A stretch of DNA of 64,000 bases, from positions 62,001-126,000 of the forward strand of contig CAYPEI010000002.1 of assembly GCA_964409775.1 (NCBI GenBank), given 5' to 3'. The notes below the pieces were generated by a model. It had not been told where the DNA came from and ran no database searches. It was given only the letters and a program-made list of their open reading frames with translations. The translations under genes were made by a program, and so were the position numbers. Source of the stretch: JAHBXL01 sp964409775. GTDB lineage: Bacteria > Planctomycetota > Phycisphaerae > Phycisphaerales > UBA1924. Shown here piece after piece: positions 7,786 through 16,423 of the stretch. How positions within the stretch are numbered: the first letter of the stretch is position 1; each line of letters begins with the position of its first letter.

Positions 7786-10311
7786 TCATGCATCCGGGCC
7801 GTATCGCGCCCGCACGTAGGTCGACCACGGCGGGACCCGCTTCAGCGCGCGGATCAGCCGATAGGAACGGCTGGATTCGATCATCGCCAGCCGTTCGCTC
7901 GGCGGCATCTTCAGGTCCATCTGCCGCCAGTCCGGTCCCCAGCGAAGCCGCGCCAGCGTGGTGTAGGGCGGCACGTTCTTGGCAGCCCGCAGCAGTCGCC
8001 ATGTCCGCGAGCGATGGATGTGCTCCAGCCGTTCCTCGGCCTCGCGCTCACGGGCTTCGGCCTCGCTGCCTGGATCCATCCGCCGCAGCAACTCCATGTA
8101 CCGTGCCTGCACGCCCCACAGATAGTCCGTCAAGTTGACCAGCCGATGCGACTCGATGGCTTGCACGGCGGCCTCATTGGCCAGACTGGTCGGGAACACG
8201 AGTCGTGGCGAGGCGCTTTGGAGTTCGCGGGCGTGGGCGAACAGTTCGAGCATCCGTCCGCCCATGTTCGCCAGTTCAAAGTGAGTCTCGATCCTGTGCC
8301 TTGCCGCCGCGCCGAGCGCTGCGCGTTTGCGACCGTCGGTCAGCAGGTCCAGCAACGCCAGCGCGTAGCGGTCGGCCTCGGCCGCCGGATCCGGGTTTCC
8401 GTCCGGGCCGACAGGCCGCTCCAGCAGCACGCCGGTCTCGGGCGTCACCAGTTCGCGCTGGCCACCGACGTTTGCGCCCAGCACCGCCAGCCCGGCCGAC
8501 ATCGCCTCGTAGATGGAGAGCGCGATCCCCTCCCACATCGACGGGAGCAGGAAGATGTCGCTGGCCGCCATGATCCTGGGCATCCGCTCGGGCGACACCG
8601 CGCCGAGCATGACGACCGGCCGCACCGGATCGGGTTCATCATCCCGGCGCAGCAGATCGAGTTCCTCAAGACGCTGGACCAGCGCTTCACCCTCGTCGCC
8701 CTCCCCGGCCGCCAGCACCGTGAACGCCGGGCGGTCCCGCAGCCCGGCGCACAGGTCCCGCAGCCGCGCGATGGCATCCGCAAACACCAGCGGCTGCTTC
8801 TGTGGGCAGAATCGCGCCGCGTAGAGGATGACGCAGTCGCCCGGACCGATGCGCAGCCGGGCCCGCTCCCTCCGCCGGGCCTTCTCGTCGGGCCTGAACA
8901 GCGAGGTGTCCGCGTTGATGTAGCAGACCTCGATCCGCGACCCATCGCCGCCCCGCCCGACCATCCACGACTTCAGATGCTCCGACACCACGATGTTCAG
9001 GTCCAGTTGCTCCTGCATCGCAACGCCGGATCGCGGATGACCTCCGCTCCGCCAGTGCGGCTCCTCCATGTGGTTGAAATCCACGAAGGTCGTGCCCGGG
9101 CAGTGCGCACGCAGGAACGGCAGGAGTTGATACCCCAGTTCGGAGTTGCTCACCATCACCACGTCGGGCCGGCGCGAGTCGATCAGTGACCGCAGAAACC
9201 GCGGATAGTCCGCGGGCCGCAGGAAGTGGTCCATGCAGAACACGTCCGGCGTCAGCCCCGTCGCCTGCGGCAGCCATGGGTGCCCGCTGTTGGTCGTCGC
9301 GACGGTGACTTCCCACTCGCCGCCCGCGGCGGACGTGAGGAACCGGATCAGGTCAAGATTGAACCGATCCGCGCCGCCCATCCGCAGCCATGGGATGATC
9401 ATCAGCAGCCGAGCGCGGGCCTTGGCCAGCGGGTTGGCAAAGGGCGGCTCCGTCGGCACGGGCTCCAGCGGCGCCGGCCATTGCGGCGGGAGGACGGGAA
9501 AGCCGTCGGCCTCGTACAGGGCCGGGTACATCGCGCAGAGCCGCTCCCGGAATCTCGCCCGGCCTTCTTCGAAACTGAGATTGGCCCAGTCCTGGTGCTG
9601 GTTCTCACGCCGGCGGTACCAGTCCAGGTACTCCGGGATCGTGCCTCCCCAGTGTCCCTGCGCGGCCGCCCGGACCCAGAAGTCCCAGTCTTCCATGCCG
9701 CCGCGGATCGTTTCATCGCAGCCGCCGATCGCTTCGTGAACGGACCGGCGGACCATCGCCGTTGCGGTCGCCAGGTTCTCGTTGAGGAACTCCGCCCCGT
9801 CGTGGAAGCCCCGGGTCCACAGATACTCCGTGGCGCCGAAGCCGACGGACCAGCCCTTTACGAATGCAGCGGCCGTGTACGAGTTCAGGTACCACGCGCT
9901 CTTCTCAAGCGTGGTGGGTTCGATCAGGTCATCGGCGTCGAGTTGAAACACCAGCCCCGCCCGCGCTGCCCGATAGCCCGTGTTCCTTGCCGCGGGCAGC
10001 CCATGGTTGGTCCGGTGATCGATCACGCGGATGCGCGGGTCGGCGCCGCGATACTCGGCCAGCAGCGCCAGCGAATCCGGATCGGTCGACCCGTCGTTCA
10101 CGATGATCCACTCGATCGCCTGGAGCGACTGCTCCAGGACGCACCGGGCCGTCTCGCGGAAGATCGGGCCGCTGTTGAAGAACGGAGTGACGACCGAGAC
10201 CACCGGCTCGCGGTCCGGCCGGTCCTCGCCGGCTTGGGGCGCATAGACGAAGCGCGGTCGCCGGGGCGACACAGGCGTGTCCGCGAAGTCGGGCCTGATC
10301 GGGTCAATCAT
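7786..10311 (-). CDS. Two-domain glycosyltransferase (GT2 + GT4)
   Basis: An 841-residue fusion. The N-terminal GT-A (family 2) domain covers about 35-270: VSVVTPFFN at 38-46, VNDGS at 71-75, the nucleotide-sugar metal motif DADD at 125-128 and GGMEDWDFWVR near 207. A GT-B (family 4) domain follows from about 305, with IIPWLRMGGADRFN at its start, AARFCPQKQPLVFADAI and SMWEGIALSIYEAMSAGLAV containing the E-x7-E signature. The last 80 residues are two near-identical copies of a 31-residue unit (765-795 and 811-841), each with S-R-(T/S)-(W/Y)-R-L-(L/I)-R-A and a V-P-P-(Y/W) turn. Such tails occur at the end of methyltransferase/glycosyltransferase proteins of O-antigen loci. The likely role is assembly of a surface glycan at the cytoplasmic face. 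No transmembrane segments are visible. Confidence 0.9.
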   Translation of the reverse strand: MIDPIRPDFADTPVSPRRPRFVYAPQAGEDRPDREPVVSVVTPFFNSGPIFRETARCVLEQSLQAIEWIIVNDGSTDPDSLALLAEYRGADPRIRVIDHRTNHGLPAARNTGYRAARAGLVFQLDADDLIEPTTLEKSAWYLNSYTAAAFVKGWSVGFGATEYLWTRGFHDGAEFLNENLATATAMVRRSVHEAIGGCDETIRGGMEDWDFWVRAAAQGHWGGTIPEYLDWYRRRENQHQDWANLSFEEGRARFRERLCAMYPALYEADGFPVLPPQWPAPLEPVPTEPPFANPLAKARARLLMIIPWLRMGGADRFNLDLIRFLTSAAGGEWEVTVATTNSGHPWLPQATGLTPDVFCMDHFLRPADYPRFLRSLIDSRRPDVVMVSNSELGYQLLPFLRAHCPGTTFVDFNHMEEPHWRSGGHPRSGVAMQEQLDLNIVVSEHLKSWMVGRGGDGSRIEVCYINADTSLFRPDEKARRRERARLRIGPGDCVILYAARFCPQKQPLVFADAIARLRDLCAGLRDRPAFTVLAAGEGDEGEALVQRLEELDLLRRDDEPDPVRPVVMLGAVSPERMPRIMAASDIFLLPSMWEGIALSIYEAMSAGLAVLGANVGGQRELVTPETGVLLERPVGPDGNPDPAAEADRYALALLDLLTDGRKRAALGAAARHRIETHFELANMGGRMLELFAHARELQSASPRLVFPTSLANEAAVQAIESHRLVNLTDYLWGVQARYMELLRRMDPGSEAEAREREAEERLEHIHRSRTWRLLRAAKNVPPYTTLARLRWGPDWRQMDLKMPPSERLAMIESSRSYRLIRALKRVPPWSTYVRARYGPDA

Positions 10312-10392
10312 GAGTTTCAGGCAGGCGGGAGGCTCGCAGCAAGTCTAGCGTCGCAACGGTCGCCTTTACGAGAAAACCCCGGCGGCTGTTCC

Positions 10393-11259
10393 TCACCAGC
10401 GAGTGTTCCGCTCATATCCCAGTTCGACGAGCAGTTCGCCCGCCATCCGCTTGAACGCTGTCCGGTCCGCCTCGGTCATGTGCACCCGCCAAGTGCCCGG
10501 CCGCGGGGCCGCGGCCAGCAGCGACCGGCACGCCTCCGCCGCGATGTGGACGTGCGCCGCATCGCCCGCGACGCCGAGCCACCGGCACAGCGACGCGTGC
10601 GTGCGGATGGTCTCCTGCACGAGATCCTCGGTGCGGATCACACGCGAGCGATCGCCCAGCAGTTCCGCGGCACGCAGCGGGGCGCGGAGAGACGCGATCC
10701 ACCGCATCGTGTGCACGCGCAGCGACTCGGCACAGAACAGCCCGGCGGGGGAGGGTGATCCGCCCAGCGTGAACGCCGCGGCCGCCACGGCGTGCTTCTG
10801 CGCCGCCGGCGAGAGTCCCTCAAATGACGCCGCCCGGAGCGAGGCGAGGCGGTCGTGGACGACCACATCCCGGCCGTCGCGGATGAGCCCGAGTGCCCGC
10901 ACACCCGGAAGCGAAGCGAGCACGTGGTCGATGTCCGCCGCGGACTGAGGGCTCACCGACGCGCAGAACACTCGGAGGGGCGACGCGACCCCTCGCCGCA
11001 GGCTCATGGATGCATCGCGGAGGGCACCGCCGGCCATCGCGGCCATCGTGGTGCGGATCTGTTCAGCGGATTGCGCGATGCTGAGCGGCTCATCGGCCCT
11101 CGCGTGGATCGCCGGGTGGCTGTCCAGCAGCCGGAGTTGCAGATCCGGCTCCGCCCCGAGGGTGGCGAACAACAGGACAGGCGAGAGTTGGGCGGGAAAC
11201 ACCGCGTCAGGCTCGACTGCTACGGCGGACCGGACCAGAGAGGAATGAGATGTCCTCAT
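10393..11259 (-). CDS. Sulfotransferase-like protein
   Basis: A 288-residue protein resembling PAPS-dependent carbohydrate or protein sulfotransferases. The clearest signature is ALGLIRDGRDVVVHDRLAS (about 143-161), which matches the 3'-phosphate-binding R-D-x-R-D-V-x-x-S motif. A second match is RTEDLV (about 210-215), corresponding to the family's Y-E-D-L. The N-terminal phosphosulfate-binding loop is weak (LLFATLGAEPDLQLRLLDSHP), lacking the usual R-S-G-T/S, so activity is uncertain. It may act on the same surface glycan as the preceding glycosyltransferase gene, 81 nt downstream on the same strand; this is inference from neighbourhood. No signal peptide. Confidence 0.65.
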   Translation of the reverse strand: MRTSHSSLVRSAVAVEPDAVFPAQLSPVLLFATLGAEPDLQLRLLDSHPAIHARADEPLSIAQSAEQIRTTMAAMAGGALRDASMSLRRGVASPLRVFCASVSPQSAADIDHVLASLPGVRALGLIRDGRDVVVHDRLASLRAASFEGLSPAAQKHAVAAAAFTLGGSPSPAGLFCAESLRVHTMRWIASLRAPLRAAELLGDRSRVIRTEDLVQETIRTHASLCRWLGVAGDAAHVHIAAEACRSLLAAAPRPGTWRVHMTEADRTAFKRMAGELLVELGYERNTRW

Positions 11260-11384
11260 GGCTGGGCTCCCTGAACCATGCCGCGACTGTCCACGACGCT
11301 CTTCGAAGCCTGGCTGTTCCGGGCCCGGCCCCTGCTCCGCTCGATGCTACCGCGCGAACCACGCCCTGCCAAATCCGGACCCGT

Positions 11385-12884
11385 TCAGGACAGGAAGTCG
11401 GCGAGCAGCCGCACGCCCCAGCCCGTCGGGCCCTTGACAAAGGGCCCGGCATCGCCTTCGACCGCGTGCACGCCGGCGATGTCGATGTGCGCCCACGGCA
11501 CAGACTTGTCCACGAAGAACGAGAGGAACGTCGCGCCCTGGATGGGGTGCGCCTTGCGGTTCGGGTTCGAGTTGATGATGTCGGCGGAGGCCGACTTCAT
11601 CATGTCGTTGTACTCCTGGTCATGCGGCAGGCGCCACCAGCGCTCGCCGGAGGACTCCATCGCACGCTCCAGTTTCTCGCGGAGGCGGTTGTCATCGCAG
11701 AACAGCCCGGCGAATGTCGAGCCCAGCGCGGTCACGACGCCGCCGGTCAGCGTCGCGAGGTCCACGATGCACGCCGGCGATTCCAGTTCGCACGCCCAGA
11801 TGAGCGCATCGGCCAGCACCAGCCGACCCTCGGCATCGGTGTTGGTCACCTCCACGCTCACGCCGTTGCGGTACACGATGATGTCGTCGGGGCGGTAGGC
11901 CTCATCGGAGATCGAGTTCTCCGCAACCGCCAGCAGGGCCACGACGCGCCGATCGGGCTTGACCACGGTCGCGATCGCGTGCATGGCTCCGAGCACGGCG
12001 CATCCGCCGTCCTTGTCCCGCTTCATCCCGGCCATTCCCGGAGTCGGCTTGATGGACAGTCCGCCGGTGTCATAGGTCATCGTCTTGCCGACCAGCACCA
12101 CCGGCTTCTCGGTCCGGCTCTTCTTCCCGCCGCCCTTGGGCGTGTATTCCAGCCTGATGAGGCAGGGCTTGTTCTCCGAGGCCTTGCCGACGTTGATCAG
12201 GCCGATCAGACGCTCTTTTTCCAGTTCCCGCCCCTCGATCACGCGGCAGGACAGGCCGGTCGACTTCGCCAGCGCCCGCGCCTGGTCGGCGATGTACGCG
12301 GGCGTCGCCACGTTGGGCGGCGTCTCGGAGAGGTCGCGCGCGATGTTCGTTGAGGCCGCGAGCGCGAGGCCGTTCTCCAGACCTTCCTGGAACGAAGAAT
12401 CGGACGATCGGACGAACAGTTGCGTCCGCTTGGGCTGGCTGGGCGAGCCCTTGCCCTTGAACCGCGTGTAGTTCCAGGCGATCAGGCCGAGGCCCTCGCC
12501 AAGGCAACGACCGGCGAACTTCGGCTTGACCCGCGGCCGCGCCGCTTCGATCGCCCCGGCGAGTTCGATGTCGATCCGCGAGTCCTTCGTCTGCGCCAGG
12601 CGACGGCCGATCGCGCCGCCGATCGTGCGCAGTGCGCCGGGCTTGAAGTTCTCCCGTTCACCAAGGCCGACGATCAGCACCCGCCGCGGCGAACCCTTGC
12701 CCGAGGGATACGCCTCCGCGATCCGGCCCACCTCGCCGGTGCACTCCGGGCGGTCCACCGCGCGAGCGATCGAGCCGTCGGCATCGAGGTCCCGCGTCGA
12801 CTTGCCGAGTTTTCGATCCTTGAACACGCCGACCACGAGAGCCTCGGCTTCGCCCTTGGACACCGCCCGTACCAACTCGAACAT
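11385..12884 (-). CDS. pepA: Leucyl aminopeptidase (peptidase M17)
   Basis: A 499-residue cytosolic M17 aminopeptidase that removes N-terminal amino acids using two divalent metals. Metal and catalytic residues are all visible: K267 (VLVGK), D272 (TYDTGG), K279 (SIKP), D290 (MKRD), and D350, E352 and R354 in NTDAEGRLVLADAL. This matches the E. coli PepA set K270, D275, K282, D293, D352, E354, R356. Residues 1-170 form the usual divergent N-terminal domain. The length is typical of the family. The ATG at 12884 follows AGGAG at about 9 nt. A terminator lies between this gene and nusG upstream, so it has its own transcript. Confidence 0.95.
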   Translation of the reverse strand: MFELVRAVSKGEAEALVVGVFKDRKLGKSTRDLDADGSIARAVDRPECTGEVGRIAEAYPSGKGSPRRVLIVGLGERENFKPGALRTIGGAIGRRLAQTKDSRIDIELAGAIEAARPRVKPKFAGRCLGEGLGLIAWNYTRFKGKGSPSQPKRTQLFVRSSDSSFQEGLENGLALAASTNIARDLSETPPNVATPAYIADQARALAKSTGLSCRVIEGRELEKERLIGLINVGKASENKPCLIRLEYTPKGGGKKSRTEKPVVLVGKTMTYDTGGLSIKPTPGMAGMKRDKDGGCAVLGAMHAIATVVKPDRRVVALLAVAENSISDEAYRPDDIIVYRNGVSVEVTNTDAEGRLVLADALIWACELESPACIVDLATLTGGVVTALGSTFAGLFCDDNRLREKLERAMESSGERWWRLPHDQEYNDMMKSASADIINSNPNRKAHPIQGATFLSFFVDKSVPWAHIDIAGVHAVEGDAGPFVKGPTGWGVRLLADFLS

Positions 12885-12946
12885 GGAACGCTCCTGGGGT
12901 TGTGAAGGCGGAGTTTAGGGTCCGCCATCGCGGCCGGGGAACAGAA

Positions 12947-12974
12947 CAGGCCCGGGCATCGCGGCCCGGGCCTG
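12947..12974 (-). terminator. Intrinsic terminator after nusG
   Basis: A perfect 10-bp stem (CAGGCCCGGG and CCCGGGCCTG) with an 8-nt loop, followed on the minus strand by the T-rich TTCTGTT. It ends the tuf-secE-nusG transcript before pepA. Confidence 0.7.
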
Positions 12975-13003
12975 GGGTTGTGCGGAACAAAGCCAAGGGT
13001 GAT

Positions 13004-13618
13004 TCAGGTCTGCCCGGCCTTGGCCAGTTGCCATTCCTCGATCTCGATCGGCGCCTGCCGGCCGAAGATGGTGACCAGGACGCGGACGAGGCCCTTCTCG
13101 GGCACGAGTTCGTCGACCGTGCCCTCGTAGCCCTGGAACGGGCCTTCCTTGATGGTGACCGGCTCGCCCTTCTGGAAGACCAGTTTGATGGTCGGCTCTT
13201 CCTCGGGCCGGCGCGAGTCGACGTGGAGTTTCTCGATCTCGTGTTCCTGCAGCGGCGTCGGACGGCCGGCGGTGCCGACGAAGTCTCCCACGCCGCTGGT
13301 TTCCTTGATGAGGAAGAACACGTCCTGCGGGATCCGGCCGTCGGGCTCCAGCCGCATCTCGACGAACACGTAGCCGGGGTACAACTTGGTCTCGACGATC
13401 CGCTGCTTGCCGCCCTTGATGGTCTTGGTCTTCTCCGTGGGCACGAGGATTCTGCCCACGAGGTGGGTCATCTTCTCGATCTGCACCTTGCGGAGGAGCG
13501 TCTCGCGGACCGAGTTCTCCTTGTTCGATGCGACGCGGAGCGTGAACCAATCCATGCCCTCGCGCCGGATGGGCTCGTCGCCGCCGGGGAGAGTCGTCGA
13601 CGCCGTCTCGTTGCTCAT
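13004..13618 (-). CDS. nusG: Transcription termination/antitermination factor NusG
   Basis: A 204-residue NusG, slightly longer than usual at the N-terminus. The NGN domain contains MDWFTLRVASNKE and the RNA polymerase-contacting YPGYVFVEMRL; the linker has FVGTAGRPTPL; the C-terminal KOW domain has KGEPVTIKEGPFQGYEGTVDEL. It binds the RNA polymerase clamp to suppress pausing and links to Rho or ribosomal S10. The ATG at 13618 (MSNETAS) is preferred to one 33 nt upstream. It lies 85 nt after secE in the conserved order tuf-rpmG-tRNA-secE-nusG. The next genes of the classical cluster, rplK and rplA, are not on the downstream side here; pepA follows instead. Confidence 0.96.
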   Translation of the reverse strand: MSNETASTTLPGGDEPIRREGMDWFTLRVASNKENSVRETLLRKVQIEKMTHLVGRILVPTEKTKTIKGGKQRIVETKLYPGYVFVEMRLEPDGRIPQDVFFLIKETSGVGDFVGTAGRPTPLQEHEIEKLHVDSRRPEEEPTIKLVFQKGEPVTIKEGPFQGYEGTVDELVPEKGLVRVLVTIFGRQAPIEIEEWQLAKAGQT

Positions 13619-13703
13619 GGCGGTTCCCTTGGTTGTGCCTGTCTCGATCACCGCCGCCTCCTCTGCTGCGTTGCCCCGCGCCCCGCGGAATGGGCCGCGA
13701 TGT

Positions 13704-14387
13704 TCAGCCCGCGTTGACGAGGACGCCGATCGCCCGGAAGAACCAACTGATGCCCTGGTCGATGCCGTGCAGGAAGCCGGCGATCAGCACGCAGGCGCCG
13801 ATCACCACCCACGTGGAGCCCAGGATTTCCTTGCGCGAGGACCAGTTGACCTTCTTCATCTCCATGTCGGTGGAGATCAGGAAGTCCACCATCCCCGGCC
13901 GCACGCCGGTGAGGTAGTACGCGATCCCCGCCCCGAGGATGAGCACCGCGCCGACGACGAGGCCGATGAGCAGCCGCGGCTCGATCGGCGGCACGCCCAC
14001 GGAGGACTTCACCGGGGCCGAGAACCCGCCCGCCCGGACACCCGTCGCCATCGACGCGTCCGAATCGGCGAGCGAGATCGTGATGTTGTTGATGTGCAGT
14101 TCGGTGTTCGCGGCGTCATAGCCTGCGACCCGGGCGGTGCCGAGTTCCCGCGGCGCTGCGCTTGCCGACTCGGCCCTGGCGACCAGCGTGACTTCCTGGC
14201 CCGGCGCGATCGTGCCCTCCGGCGTGCCCAGCGCCAGCGCGAAGGTCGTTCGCGGCAGGTTGGCCTCGAAACGGGCCGTCTGGCCGGCGACCCAGCCCGC
14301 GCCGCCCAGCGTGATGACCGCGATCATCGCGGCGGTCAGGACGCGGACCCAGTAGCCCTGCCCCTGCTTGTAGATGCCCAATGACAT
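13704..14387 (-). CDS. secE: Preprotein translocase subunit SecE, extended form
   Basis: The SecE core is at the C-terminus: the amphipathic segment FLISTDMEMKKVNWSSRKE (169-187) followed by a transmembrane helix (about 191-216). It clamps SecY in the inner-membrane translocon. The protein has 227 residues, whereas ordinary single-spanning SecE has 60-65 and E. coli SecE 127. It has an additional N-terminal membrane helix (about 14-35), a roughly 100-residue polar, beta-rich loop (36-137) and a second helix (138-160). If the core topology is standard, the loop would be outside the cytoplasm. The ATG at 14387 (MSLGIYKQ) fits the neighbourhood and leaves 63 nt to the tRNA-Trp gene. Identity is secured by the motif and by the tuf-rpmG-tRNA-secE-nusG order; the role of the loop is unknown. 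Confidence 0.9.
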   Translation of the reverse strand: MSLGIYKQGQGYWVRVLTAAMIAVITLGGAGWVAGQTARFEANLPRTTFALALGTPEGTIAPGQEVTLVARAESASAAPRELGTARVAGYDAANTELHINNITISLADSDASMATGVRAGGFSAPVKSSVGVPPIEPRLLIGLVVGAVLILGAGIAYYLTGVRPGMVDFLISTDMEMKKVNWSSRKEILGSTWVVIGACVLIAGFLHGIDQGISWFFRAIGVLVNAG

Positions 14388-14450
14388 GTGATGTGTCCGC
14401 TGCGGGGTGATGCCTGGAGGTTGAATGCCCAGAACGCTCGGGCCTGTGAA

Positions 14451-14523
14451 CACGCCGGGAGGGACTTGAACCCGCAACCTGCGGATTTGGAATCCGCTGC
14501 TCTACCAATTGAGCTACCGGCGT
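14451..14523 (-). tRNA. tRNA-Trp (anticodon CCA)
   Basis: A complete cloverleaf on the minus strand: acceptor ACGCCGG/CCGGCGT (7 perfect pairs), D arm GCTC...GAGC, anticodon arm GCGGA-TTCCAAA-TCCGC with anticodon CCA, and T arm GCGGG-TTCAAGT-CCCTC with one C-U mismatch. The discriminator base is G and no CCA end is encoded. It lies between rpmG and secE, as in many bacteria. Confidence 0.95.
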
Positions 14524-14602
14524 AGCAGAACGGGATCAGGGAGTCTCGGGGCCGGGGCGCGGGGGTTTGACGCCCCGGACTCCGCCTCGGGACTCCTGCC
14601 GC

Positions 14603-14788
14603 TTACTTCCTCTTGATCTTGTGCAGCGTGTGCTTGCGCAGACGCGGGCTGTACTTCTTGAAGCCGGCCTTGAGTTTCTCCGCAACACCGCCCTTGACGT
14701 TGATCTCGGTGCGGTAGTTGAGATCGCCCGTCTCCGAACACTGGAGCCAGACGTACTCGCGGGCGAGTCCTTTGCTCTTCTTCGCCAT
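14603..14788 (-). CDS. rpmG: Large ribosomal subunit protein bL33
   Basis: A 61-residue basic protein of the 50S subunit. It starts MAKKSKGLAREYVWLQC and has the YRTEINVKGG core, ending in the lysine-rich LHKIKRK. Only one of the four zinc-ribbon cysteines remains (C17), so this is the zinc-independent (C-minus) form, which is usually expressed constitutively or during zinc shortage. It lies between tuf and tRNA-Trp in the conserved block. A GC-rich inverted repeat immediately downstream (about 14553-14579) could pair but has no T-run. Confidence 0.94.
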   Translation of the reverse strand: MAKKSKGLAREYVWLQCSETGDLNYRTEINVKGGVAEKLKAGFKKYSPRLRKHTLHKIKRK

Positions 14789-14827
14789 CGGTGATACCTC
14801 GTTTCAGTCGTTTCTGTTCGTCAAACC

Positions 14828-14853
14828 GGCCCACCGGCGCGAGCCGATGGGCC
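14828..14853 (-). terminator. Hairpin between tuf and rpmG
   Basis: On the minus strand an 11-bp stem (GGCCCATCGGC and GCCGGTGGGCC, one G-U pair) closes a TCGC tetraloop. It is followed by GGTTTGACG, with only a short T-run, so it may attenuate rather than fully stop transcription into rpmG. Confidence 0.5.
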
Positions 14854-14918
14854 AGGGTTGTTTGAAACCGGGTTCCCCGTGCGTTCGATTCGCCGGGGTG
14901 GATGTGCGGTCCTTCAAC

Positions 14919-16121
14919 TCACTCGATGATGCTGGTGACGGTGCCCGAGCCGATCGTCCGGCCGCCTTCGCGGATCGCGAAGCGCAGACCGGGCTCCATC
15001 GCGACGGGCTTGTCGCCGAGGTCGACCTCGATCTCGACGTTGTCGCCGGGCATGCACATCTCGGCGCCGCCGAGGAGTTTGAGCGAGCCGGTGACGTCGG
15101 TGGTGCGGAAGTAGTACTGCGGGCGGTAGCCGGAGAAGAACGGCGTGTGACGACCGCCCTCTTCTTTGGTCAGGACGTAGACCTGGCCCTTGAACTTGGT
15201 GTGCGGCTTGATGGAGCCGGGCTTGCAGACGACCTGCCCGCGCTCGATGTCGCCCTTTTCAACGCCGCGGAGGAGCAGACCGACGTTGTCGCCCGCCTGA
15301 CCCTGGTCGAGGGTCTTGTTGAACATCTCGACGCCGGTGACGACGGTGGCCTTGTTCTGAGGGGCGAGGCCGACGATCTCGGCGGCGTCACCGACCTTGA
15401 CCACGCCGCGCTCGATACGACCGGTGGCGACGGTGCCGCGGCCCTTGATCGAGAACACGTCTTCGACCGAGACGAGGAAGGGCTTGTCGATTTCGCGCTG
15501 GGGCTCGGGGATGTAGGAGTCGATCGCGGCGAAGAGGTCGTCGATCGGCTTGCAGATCTTGTCGTCCTTGGGGTTCTCGAGGGCGGCCTTGGACTGCCCG
15601 CGGATGACCGGGGTCTTGTCGCCGGGGAAGCCGTACTTGTTGAGCAGGTCGCGGACCTCGACCTCGACCAGGTCGAGGAGTTCGGGGTCGTCGACAAGGT
15701 CGACCTTGTTGAGGAAGACGACGATGTAGGGCACACCGACCTGGCGGGCCAGGAGGACGTGCTCGCGGGTCTGGGGCATGGGCCCGTCCGCGGCGGAGAC
15801 GACGAGGATCGCGCCGTCCATCTGGGCGGCGCCGGTGATCATGTTCTTGACGAAGTCGGCGTGGCCCGGGCAGTCGACGTGGGCGTAGTGCCGCTTGTCG
15901 GTCTCATACTCGGTGTGGGACGAGTGGATGGTCACGGTCTTGTTGGAGTCACGGACCGTGCCGCCCTTGGTGATTTCGGCGTACGACTTGATCGCGCCGC
16001 CGTACTTGGCGGCCGAACGCGCCGACAGGGCCGCGGTCAAGGTGGACTTGCCGTGGTCAATGTGCCCGATGGTGCCCACGTTGACGTGTGGCTTTGTCCG
16101 CTCGAAAACGCCCTTTGCCAT
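14919..16121 (-). CDS. tuf: Translation elongation factor Tu
   Basis: A 400-residue EF-Tu, the GTPase that brings aminoacyl-tRNA to the ribosome. The P-loop GHIDHGKST is at 19-27, the DCPGHADF switch II motif near 81, and NKVD near 136. Domains 2 and 3 are complete, ending in the family-typical GGRTIGSGTVTSIIE. The start MAKGVFERTKPHVNVGTIGH is the classical EF-Tu N-terminus; in-frame codons upstream are not part of the protein. It is transcribed after tRNA-Thr and before rpmG. The codon choice is strongly biased towards C-ending codons, as expected for a highly expressed gene. Confidence 0.98.
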   Translation of the reverse strand: MAKGVFERTKPHVNVGTIGHIDHGKSTLTAALSARSAAKYGGAIKSYAEITKGGTVRDSNKTVTIHSSHTEYETDKRHYAHVDCPGHADFVKNMITGAAQMDGAILVVSAADGPMPQTREHVLLARQVGVPYIVVFLNKVDLVDDPELLDLVEVEVRDLLNKYGFPGDKTPVIRGQSKAALENPKDDKICKPIDDLFAAIDSYIPEPQREIDKPFLVSVEDVFSIKGRGTVATGRIERGVVKVGDAAEIVGLAPQNKATVVTGVEMFNKTLDQGQAGDNVGLLLRGVEKGDIERGQVVCKPGSIKPHTKFKGQVYVLTKEEGGRHTPFFSGYRPQYYFRTTDVTGSLKLLGGAEMCMPGDNVEIEVDLGDKPVAMEPGLRFAIREGGRTIGSGTVTSIIE

Positions 16122-16226
16122 GACTGACGACCTCCGCGTATAGGGAAACTGTTCCGTTCGTGAGTACCGAGTTGAAGCGACAGAAACGTTCTCGACGCCG
16201 GAAACTCCTCGGCGCCGGGGAGCCTC

Positions 16227-16250
16227 AGGGCGGAACACTATGCCCTGAAC
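16227..16250 (-). promoter_or_regulatory. Hairpin in the tRNA-Thr to tuf spacer
   Basis: Arms TCAGGGC and GCCCTGA (7 perfect pairs) around a 10-nt loop in the 159-nt spacer between tRNA-Thr and the tuf start. It may mark RNA processing that releases the tRNA; the role is inferred only. Confidence 0.3.
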
Positions 16251-16280
16251 CGTCCCTGATCCCTGCCGCAAAACTGACAA

Positions 16281-16352
16281 AGCCGCTAGTGGGGATTGAA
16301 CCCACGGCCTCACCCTTACCAAGGGTGCGCTCTACCACTGAGCTACAGCGGC
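16281..16352 (-). tRNA. tRNA-Thr (anticodon GGT)
   Basis: Minus-strand cloverleaf: acceptor GCCGCTG/TAGCGGC with one G-U, D arm GCTC...GAGC, anticodon arm CACCC-TTGGTAA-GGGTG with anticodon GGT, and T arm GTGGG-TTCAATC-CCCAC. It precedes tuf in the conserved tRNA-tuf block. No encoded CCA. Confidence 0.95.
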
Positions 16353-16395
16353 AACCGCCGCCGCCGGGCAGGACCAGCCCACCAAGCAAGCGCGG

Positions 16396-16423
16396 ATGAT
16401 AGAGGGGATCAACCATCGGTCAA
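16396..16423 (-). promoter_or_regulatory. Probable sigma-70-type promoter for tRNA-Thr/tuf operon
   Basis: On the minus strand TTGACC, a 16-nt spacer and TATCAT (5 of 6 matches each to TTGACA and TATAAT). The predicted start of transcription is about 35 nt before the mature tRNA-Thr 5' end. Confidence 0.6.
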
